Source of the DNA: Ignavibacteriales bacterium
Lineage (GTDB): Bacteria; Bacteroidota; Ignavibacteria; UBA10030
DNA: 37,770 bases
NCBI GenBank assembly: GCA_016194505.1
Contig: JACQBK010000036.1
Location: 1 to 37,770, forward strand
Direction: 5' to 3'
A model generated the notes under the pieces. It saw only the letters and a list, made by a program, of their open reading frames with translations. It ran no database searches and was not told the DNA's origin. Both the position numbers and the translations under genes were made by a program. Of the stretch, positions 26,398 to 32,364 are shown piece after piece (the first letter of the stretch is position 1; the number at the start of each line of letters is the position of its first letter).

Positions 26398-27507
26398 GTG
26401 GCAAGTGTGCGCTTAGAAAATATAAAGAAAGTTTTTGAGGGTGGCGTTGTTGCGGTCCATGAAATGAATCTTGAAGTCAAAGATAAAGAATTTGTCGTGC
26501 TTGTGGGACCCTCCGGCTGTGGAAAATCCACTACCTTGCGAATGATCGCGGGACTTGAGGAAATCTCAAGCGGCGATCTTTATATCGATAGCCAGCTTGT
26601 GAATGATGTCCAACCGAAGGACCGTGATATTGCTATGGTATTTCAAAATTATGCACTGTATCCTCATATGACCGTTTACGAGAACATGGCATTCGGTTTG
26701 CAGTTACGTAAGTTTCCCAAATCCGAAATCGAGCAGCGCGTCAAAGAGGCAGCGACGATTCTGGACATAGAGCTATTATTGGATCGTAAGCCCAAAGCGC
26801 TTTCTGGCGGACAGCGCCAGCGCGTCGCTGTCGGCAGAGCCATCGTTCGCAAGCCAAAAGTATTCCTTTTTGATGAGCCGCTCAGCAATTTGGATGCAAA
26901 ACTTCGCGTCCAGATGCGAACGGAAATTTCCAAACTGCACCAGCGGCTTGAGGCAACCATGATTTACGTTACGCACGACCAGACTGAAGCAATGACGATG
27001 GGGGATAAGATCGTCCTCATGAAAGATGGGCACGTTCAGCAGATTGATTCACCCCTGAAAATTTACAATCATCCAAATAATAAATTTGTTGCAGGCTTTA
27101 TCGGAAGCCCGGCAATGAATCTTATGAGCGGGACAATTGTGAAAACGAAATCTCTTCAATTTGTTGTCCATGGTACCGGAGAAAAACTTCCCATCCCCAA
27201 AAAGGATGCAGCACGGCTCAAATCGCGCGCTGGTAAAGAAGTAATACTCGGCTTGCGCCCCGAGCACATTAGCCTTGCTGTGGGGAAACAATCTTCAAAT
27301 ACAATGACCAAAATGGAGGTCAATGTTGAGGTGGTGGAGCCGATGGGCAATGAGGTGTACGTATATTTTTCGATGAAGAAAAAAAGTGATCAATTTATTG
27401 CCCGACTTTCAACAGAAAGTGAGCCGAAGGTTGGCAAGTCCATTGATTTGAATTTTGATATGTCACGAGCACATTTCTTCGATGCGGCAACTGAAAGAGC
27501 CATTTAG
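26398..27507 (+). CDS. MalK/UgpC-type sugar ABC transporter ATPase
   Basis: This 369-residue ATPase of the carbohydrate-uptake CUT1 type has Walker A GPSGCGKST (residues 37-45), Q83, signature LSGGQ (135-139), Walker B VFLFDE (155-160) and H193. C-terminal OB/TOBE domains follow from about 235 (VAGFIGSPAMNLMSG and ILGLRPEHISLA). No permease or binding protein is near, so it may be a shared ATPase serving several transporters, like MsmX of B. subtilis. The start is a GTG at 26398 with a good Shine-Dalgarno site AGAGGAGG. It is convergent with bshC, with 34 bases between them. Confidence 0.93.
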   Translation: MASVRLENIKKVFEGGVVAVHEMNLEVKDKEFVVLVGPSGCGKSTTLRMIAGLEEISSGDLYIDSQLVNDVQPKDRDIAMVFQNYALYPHMTVYENMAFGLQLRKFPKSEIEQRVKEAATILDIELLLDRKPKALSGGQRQRVAVGRAIVRKPKVFLFDEPLSNLDAKLRVQMRTEISKLHQRLEATMIYVTHDQTEAMTMGDKIVLMKDGHVQQIDSPLKIYNHPNNKFVAGFIGSPAMNLMSGTIVKTKSLQFVVHGTGEKLPIPKKDAARLKSRAGKEVILGLRPEHISLAVGKQSSNTMTKMEVNVEVVEPMGNEVYVYFSMKKKSDQFIARLSTESEPKVGKSIDLNFDMSRAHFFDAATERAI

Positions 27508-27541
27508 CAAGGGGTTTTTATACGTACAGAGCACGTCTGAG

Positions 27542-29182
27542 TTACAGGTTAATGACCTGATGTTTGAAGGTGTCAATGCTTATCTCTCCATAGAGCCACC
27601 GCAGAAATTCCAATCCGTATTTATTTAAAAAATAAAGGACATTCAGCTCTCGCTCTTGGAAATTCGCGAGAGGGAAGACGTGATTTGCGGTCTTATCAAT
27701 TTGCCGCAACGCTACCTCATGCTGACGTTTTTGCGCGGCAACGGTTTTTTCTTTTAAGTTTTCGATGCTTGAGATAATTTTTTTGTTTGTATTATCCAGT
27801 GCACCGAGCAAGGTTGGATCTATGCTTTGAAGCGCGGGCTGCATCGCATCCAATGTCTCGTGTAACGACGCAAGAGTCCCCCCAAAGAGTTCTTCTGTAT
27901 TCACATCGGCGATTTGCGACGTTACTTTTTCTTTAATCATTTCTACGTCGTGAAAAAACTCCGTTAATGGTAAGGCGAATCTATTAAGGACTTTTTCAAC
28001 TTTCTCTTCAACAATTGTTATACTTGAGCGAGGATAAATAATGGGCATGGGAATTTGTACTTCTTGATAAAGGGATTTAAGCTGGCCAAAATATGCAACC
28101 TCCGAGGGACCGGCAACATAGGCTACGGTCGGCAGTAACCAGTCTTGGCACAGCGGGCGCAGAACAACATTTGGGCTGAATAATTCGGGTGAGTTGTTGA
28201 TAAATTCTTGAACTTGTTCTTTTGTTAAATGCTGTCTCGTTCCTTTTAGGCCGTAGCCATCCGGTTTGGGTTCGAGCAAAAAACGTCCTCCGTGGTGGAA
28301 CAAAAAAAGATTGAGCGACTTCGGTTTTATTTGAGCATGATAGTGCTTTTCTATCTCGGCGCTTTGGTCAATAACAAGCTGACAGAATTTCGGCGTTTCT
28401 GCCAATTCACGCTTGAACAATGGTGCAAGTAATTTTTTGATCTCTGTATCATGGGGATCGAGAAAAATAAGCCCCGAGTCCTCCAGTAAAACATTCATTA
28501 AGTGTACAAATGCTCGATTAAACGTCATCCCTTTTTGGTATGCCGTTTTGAAAAGCTCCAAGACCTTCGGTTTAAATTCCGTTTGGACGAGCGCTTGTTC
28601 TATGTTTTGAAAAAAGGTGTCAATTGTTTCATCAAATTCTAACGTGCCGACAGCGCCAAGGTTTTTGTCGGGTTTGCTTCCTCCAGGTTGATATTCAAAC
28701 TTTGCAACATCATTTCCAGCGTTAATGAGATTGATTGAACTGACTTCCTCATAGTCGTGATCTTCTCCTTCAAGCCAAAATATTGGAACGAAGTTATACT
28801 CCGGGAAACGGCTCGCGAGTTTTTCCACCAACTTGAGCGTTGTGAGCGTCTTATAAATCGTATAAAGGGGACCTGTGAAGAGTCCGACTTGTTGACCGGT
28901 AACAACAGCAACGGTGTTATCATTGAGAAGCGAATCTATATTAGCAAGAGTCCGTACGCCGCAGTGGAAATTACGATTTTGGTTCGTAAGGATTTGTACA
29001 ATGCTCGAACGATCGAGTGGACGTTCTGCAACTTTTTGAATGACTGACTTCCAGTCGTTATCTGACCGGAAGTTACCGTTGTAGAGTTCTTGAAGCTTCG
29101 CATAATCATTCACATAATCCAAAAAGAGGGAAGAGAAGGCATTATTTCCAGAGGGCAACTCGCGAAAATCTATTAAATTCAT
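27542..29182 (-). CDS. bshC: Putative cysteine ligase BshC (bacillithiol biosynthesis)
   Basis: This 546-residue protein catalyses, or is required for, the last step of bacillithiol synthesis, adding cysteine to glucosaminyl malate. Family blocks seen are VVTGQQVGLFTGPLYTIYK in the N-terminal Rossmann part, VPIFWLEGEDHDYEEVSSI, and PTVAYVAGPSEVAYFGQLK. A long helical C-terminal region (about 400-500) follows, and the length is normal. bshA and bshB are not in the window. It reads from a promoter at 29230-29258 (minus strand) and has no Shine-Dalgarno site. Its presence indicates that bacillithiol is the low-molecular-weight thiol of this organism. Confidence 0.93.
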   Translation of the reverse strand: MNLIDFRELPSGNNAFSSLFLDYVNDYAKLQELYNGNFRSDNDWKSVIQKVAERPLDRSSIVQILTNQNRNFHCGVRTLANIDSLLNDNTVAVVTGQQVGLFTGPLYTIYKTLTTLKLVEKLASRFPEYNFVPIFWLEGEDHDYEEVSSINLINAGNDVAKFEYQPGGSKPDKNLGAVGTLEFDETIDTFFQNIEQALVQTEFKPKVLELFKTAYQKGMTFNRAFVHLMNVLLEDSGLIFLDPHDTEIKKLLAPLFKRELAETPKFCQLVIDQSAEIEKHYHAQIKPKSLNLFLFHHGGRFLLEPKPDGYGLKGTRQHLTKEQVQEFINNSPELFSPNVVLRPLCQDWLLPTVAYVAGPSEVAYFGQLKSLYQEVQIPMPIIYPRSSITIVEEKVEKVLNRFALPLTEFFHDVEMIKEKVTSQIADVNTEELFGGTLASLHETLDAMQPALQSIDPTLLGALDNTNKKIISSIENLKEKTVAAQKRQHEVALRQIDKTANHVFPLANFQERELNVLYFLNKYGLEFLRWLYGEISIDTFKHQVINL

Positions 29183-29209
29183 TAGGTTAAGGTTCGTTAT
29201 AAGTTAATA

Positions 29210-29220
29210 GTTCATTGAAC
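29210..29220 (-). promoter_or_regulatory. Palindrome at the bshC transcription start (possible operator)
   Basis: GTTCATTGAAC is a perfect 5-1-5 palindrome. It begins about 3 bases downstream of the predicted bshC start point, where a repressor would block transcription. No known regulator is assigned. Confidence 0.35.
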
Positions 29221-29229
29221 AACGGAGCC

Positions 29230-29258
29230 AATATAGCATTTTCAATGAGAACGTGCAA
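29230..29258 (-). promoter_or_regulatory. Sigma70-like promoter of bshC
   Basis: On the minus strand, TTGCAC (29258-29253) and TATATT (29235-29230) are spaced by 17 bases. Initiation near 29223 gives a leader of about 40 bases before the bshC ATG. Confidence 0.7.
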
Positions 29259-29446
29259 CTGATACAATAAGAAATAAATCTTGGGAACGACAAGGCAGAG
29301 ATTTTTTGTTATAATATCTATACTCGCTGTGTAATGAGAGATTTGAAAAAAGATGGTTGGTAAAGTAGGGGAATGATTTGTAGTTCATTTTATTCGATGG
29401 ACAAGGAGAGTAGCGAACGATCCTCAGGCAAAAGGTCACCGCTAAA

Positions 29447-29461
29447 CGATAATTATTATCA
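29447..29461 (+). promoter_or_regulatory. Fur-type operator (7-1-7 inverted repeat)
   Basis: CGATAAT-T-ATTATCA matches the Fur 7-1-7 consensus TGATAAT-N-ATTATCA at 14 of 15 positions. It ends 9 bases before the -35 element of the ferredoxin/Rieske promoter. A second palindrome, AGAAT-T-ATTCT (29461-29471), abuts it and overlaps the first base of the -35. Confidence 0.6.
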
Positions 29462-29470
29462 GAATTATTC

Positions 29471-29499
29471 TTGACAATCGAAAGTTGCTTTTGTATATT
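29471..29499 (+). promoter_or_regulatory. Strong sigma70-like promoter of the respiratory cluster
   Basis: TTGACA (29471-29476) and TATATT (29494-29499) are spaced by 17 bases, the best promoter in the window. Initiation near 29506 gives a leader of about 50 bases before the ferredoxin ATG. Confidence 0.82.
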
Positions 29500-29555
29500 T
29501 AAGGCTAAATAAGGGCATTCTAGCAGATAAAATCAATCGTTTAACGTTGTCATAA

Positions 29556-29834
29556 ATGACCGAAGCAAGCACAGCAACCCCAGCGCCTTCCATAAGTTCT
29601 GCAAATCCTGCCGCAGCGAAAAAGAAAAAAAAGTCAGCGATTGTAGCGATTGTTCACCCGGAGGGATGTACCGGATGTGAAGTTTGCATCGAGTTTTGCC
29701 CTGTGGACTGTCTTTATAAAGTTCCAGGTCCGGAAAATCCTGAAGAGCATGGTTACAGTAGCGTGAACGGAATTGTTGTGGTGGATGAAGAAGTGTGCAT
29801 AGGCTGTAAGTTGTGTGCGAAGTACTGCCCGTAG
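29556..29834 (+). CDS. 2[4Fe-4S] ferredoxin, cut by an in-frame amber codon
   Basis: This small iron-sulfur protein has a lysine-rich segment (residues 22-26) and two complete cluster motifs: C38-x2-C41-x2-C44-x3-C48-P and C81-x2-C84-x2-C87-x3-C91-P. It stops at TAG 29832-29834 directly after the second CP, giving 92 residues. In the same frame the text continues as ETIDMVPRVEELNVAA to a TAA at 29883-29885. Homologues commonly read CPWETI here, so the TAG probably replaces a Trp TGG, and the full protein would be 109 residues. All eight cluster cysteines remain, so the short form may still function. It is the first gene of the cluster and probably delivers or accepts electrons at the membrane complex. 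Confidence 0.85.
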   Translation: MTEASTATPAPSISSANPAAAKKKKKSAIVAIVHPEGCTGCEVCIEFCPVDCLYKVPGPENPEEHGYSSVNGIVVVDEEVCIGCKLCAKYCP

Positions 29835-29951
29835 GAAACAATTGACATGGTTCCGCGCGTGGAGGAATTAAATGTTGCAGCATAAGCTACCGCGCACGAT
29901 GCCGTCTTCGTTTTTAGTTTCTTTTTTTTTGTGTAACTAAGGAATTTCTCG

Positions 29952-30602
29952 ATGGCAGAGCAAACTACCAACGATCCATTAAAATCAGAAACCGCTGTGG
30001 CAACATCGGAGAAGCCACCGATTCCGCCTAAGCCAGCGGCTGCGCAAATTTCTGCAACACCACTTCCCCGTAAACCCAAGCAAGATCGAGCGCCCGACGA
30101 CGACCCGGGTATTTGGCGCATGAGCCGCCGGAGCATCCTTTCCTTAGCAGGGTGGCTTGCATTTTTTGGTTTTATTGCGACCTCGACAATCGGTGCCTTA
30201 CGGTTTATGTTTCCGCGTGTATTGTTTGAGCCTCCGACAAAATTCAAAGCAGGATTTCCTCAAGACTACGTCGTTGGGGAAGTGAGTGAAAAATATAAAG
30301 ATGAAAAACGAGTGTGGATTGTTCGTGAGAAGGACGGATTCTACGCAGTGATTGCGATTTGCACGCATCTTGGCTGCACACCGCGCTGGCTGCCTTCCGA
30401 TAATAAATTTAAATGCCCTTGCCATGGCAGTGGTTTCTATAAATCGGCAATCAATTTTGAAGGACCAGCTCCGCGTCCGCTGGAACGTGCTTACATCGGT
30501 CTCGCCGATGACGGAGAAATTGAGATTGATCGCAGTATAAAGTTCTTATACGAAAAAGGCGAGTGGGGCAAGCCGGGTTCATTCCTCGAGTATAAAGGAT
30601 AA
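29952..30602 (+). CDS. Rieske [2Fe-2S] iron-sulfur protein of the bc complex
   Basis: This 216-residue protein takes electrons from quinol at the Qo site. A proline-rich cytoplasmic segment (residues 22-48) precedes a twin-arginine-type signal MSRRSIL (57-63) and one membrane anchor (about 62-83). The Rieske domain has CTHLGC (C137, H139, C142) and CPCHGS (C155, C157, H158). Cluster ligands are C137, H139, C155 and H158, and C142-C157 would form the disulfide. The proline-rich N-terminus is longer than usual. It lies 66 bases after the extended ferredoxin frame and 14 before cytochrome b. Confidence 0.95.
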   Translation: MAEQTTNDPLKSETAVATSEKPPIPPKPAAAQISATPLPRKPKQDRAPDDDPGIWRMSRRSILSLAGWLAFFGFIATSTIGALRFMFPRVLFEPPTKFKAGFPQDYVVGEVSEKYKDEKRVWIVREKDGFYAVIAICTHLGCTPRWLPSDNKFKCPCHGSGFYKSAINFEGPAPRPLERAYIGLADDGEIEIDRSIKFLYEKGEWGKPGSFLEYKG

Positions 30603-30616
30603 TCAAGGAGTAGAGA

Positions 30617-31387
30617 ATGCTTGAGCAATTAAAGAAAACGGAAGTTTATAAATCTATTTTCCGTCATTCGTATCAAGACACGCAGCGAAACCGCGCATTG
30701 CAAATCGTTGATAACGTTTTCTTGCATTTGCATCCAGTGCGCGTTCCGCGCCATGCAACGAACCTCGGTTATACATGGGGGATGGGAGGCATCACATTCC
30801 TTCTCTTTATTGTTCTCACGATAACAGGCGTCATCCTCATGTTCTATTATCGCCCAACAGCGCAATATGCATACGAGGACATGAAATACTTAATGAACGA
30901 CGTCCCGTTTGGTCCTCTGATGCGCAATATGCATCGCTGGGCTGCGCACGCAATGGTGCTTACAGTGATGTTGCACATGTTTCGCGTGTTTCTTACCGGT
31001 TCGTATAAACCGCCGCGGCAATTTAATTGGGTTGTTGGCGTTATCCTTCTTGTGTTAACATTACTCTTGAGTTTTTCCGGGTATCTTTTACCGTGGGATC
31101 AACTTTCAATTTGGGCGGTTACCGTTGGAACGAACATGGCGCGCGCAACTCCTTTATTAGGACACGAGGGACCATTCGGCGCTCAGCTTGGCTTGCGCCC
31201 GGATAATGATGTGCGCTTTGTGCTTCTCGGCGGAACGGAAGTCGGTCCTCCGACGCTGCTTCGCTTCTATGTTGGTCATTGTATTTTCCTGCCGCTTGTT
31301 GCAACGATCTTTATGGTCGTCCATTTTTGGAGAGTGAGAAAAGATGGTGGAATTTCCGGACCCGAATCCACCAAAAAAGGTTTCTGA
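30617..31387 (+). CDS. Cytochrome b, N-terminal half (b6-like)
   Basis: This 256-residue four-helix subunit binds two b hemes. The ligand pairs are H106/H221 and H120/H236. The 14- and 15-residue spacings match chloroplast b6 rather than mitochondrial cytochrome b, and the C-terminal RKDGGISGP resembles b6. The position of the b6 cysteine that binds heme ci is a glycine (in TWGMGGIT), so no third heme is expected. An extra loop of about 30 residues ([10 protein letters not shown] onward) precedes the fourth helix. A Shine-Dalgarno site AAGGAG precedes the ATG. Confidence 0.94.
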   Translation: MLEQLKKTEVYKSIFRHSYQDTQRNRALQIVDNVFLHLHPVRVPRHATNLGYTWGMGGITFLLFIVLTITGVILMFYYRPTAQYAYEDMKYLMNDVPFGPLMRNMHRWAAHAMVLTVMLHMFRVFLTGSYKPPRQFNWVVGVILLVLTLLLSFSGYLLPWDQLSIWAVTVGTNMARATPLLGHEGPFGAQLGLRPDNDVRFVLLGGTEVGPPTLLRFYVGHCIFLPLVATIFMVVHFWRVRKDGGISGPESTKKGF

Positions 31388-31420
31388 GGAATTTTTGTTC
31401 GCTGAGTAGGAATCAACATT

Positions 31421-32323
31421 ATGAGACAGTTTTTAGAAATTTTATCAAAACCCGATAACCTCCCCATCGTTGCGTTGCTCGCTTCGGTGATATTTTTTTC
31501 TTGGTTGTATTGGGTAAAAGCCAAGAAGAATGATATGCAGGAGCTTCCCGAAGAAGCCAAGATGGATGATAAGGTGCAGGTGTGGCCCTATCTCGTGCGC
31601 ACGGAGTTTCTCATGGCAATTGCCGTTATGGCGATTCTTGTCATTTGGTCGGTGTTCCTCAATGCACCACTTGAGGAATCTGCAAATCGTGCGTTGACGC
31701 CAAACCCATCAAAAGCCCCATGGTACTTTTTGGGTTTGCAGGAGATGTTAGTGTACTTTGACCCGTGGATTGCAGGCGTCGTATTGCCCACGCTCATTAT
31801 CATTGGACTGATGGCAATTCCGTATGTGGATATTAACCCAAAGGGGAATGGTTACTATACTTTTAAAGAACGAAAGTTTGCTGTTCTTACATACGGATTC
31901 GGTTTTTTAGTTCTCTGGGTATTTTTAATTTTCATCGGAACATTTTTGCGGGGTCCCGGTTGGAATTTCTTTTGGCCCGGCGAAACGTGGGATCCTCACT
32001 ATGTTGCCGTGCTGACAAACGTCGATCTCTCAGAGTATTTTGGCATTTCAACCCGTCTTCCCGATAATACCCTCAATCCGGCTGCATTTATATTTGGAGC
32101 AGTATGTGTATTCGGCTTTTATTCACTCTCGGGCGTTTATTGGATGAAAAAAAGAAATGACGAGTTTATGAAGAAGCTCGGGTTCTTTCGGTATAGCATT
32201 GTTTCGTTTCTTTTTCTGAGCATGATGGGGTTGGTGATAAAAATTTTCTTGCGTCTCGGACCCTTGATGTTCGGTGCCAACCCTGTGAAGTATGTCTGGG
32301 TAACACCATGGTTTAACGTGTAA
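31421..32323 (+). CDS. Cytochrome b, C-terminal half (subunit IV-like)
   Basis: This 300-residue membrane protein supplies the remaining helices of a split cytochrome b. An extra N-terminal helix (about 14-32) is followed by a helix near 62-80. The quinol-site loop then reads NPSKAPWYFLGLQEM (95-109), and later helices are at about 118-134, 154-174, 212-230 and 247-265. The family PEWY motif is here APWY (99-102), so the usual quinol-binding glutamate is absent. The protein is much longer than plant subunit IV (about 160 residues), which suggests one or two extra C-terminal helices. Confidence 0.9.
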   Translation: MRQFLEILSKPDNLPIVALLASVIFFSWLYWVKAKKNDMQELPEEAKMDDKVQVWPYLVRTEFLMAIAVMAILVIWSVFLNAPLEESANRALTPNPSKAPWYFLGLQEMLVYFDPWIAGVVLPTLIIIGLMAIPYVDINPKGNGYYTFKERKFAVLTYGFGFLVLWVFLIFIGTFLRGPGWNFFWPGETWDPHYVAVLTNVDLSEYFGISTRLPDNTLNPAAFIFGAVCVFGFYSLSGVYWMKKRNDEFMKKLGFFRYSIVSFLFLSMMGLVIKIFLRLGPLMFGANPVKYVWVTPWFNV

Positions 32324-32364
32324 TGCCGTCTATAATTTTGACCTTTTGAGAAATAAGGAACAGT

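Larger units (their letters stand above)
29183..29555. other. Divergent regulatory region between bshC and the respiratory cluster
   Basis: This 373-base gap has no convincing gene in either direction. It holds the bshC promoter and a palindrome on the left, and a Fur-like box plus a strong promoter for the ferredoxin/Rieske cluster on the right. Nothing was recognised in the middle, about 29260-29440. Confidence 0.7.

Noticed and set aside
27545-27559. CAGGT-TAATG-ACCTG hairpin as a shared terminator for the convergent ATPase and bshC genes
   Set aside because: The stem has only five pairs, lies within the bshC coding end, and has no adjacent T or A tract.
29888-29935. T-rich tract between ferredoxin and Rieske genes as an intrinsic terminator
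   Set aside because: A run of T is present but no stable stem precedes it; the genes appear to form one transcript.
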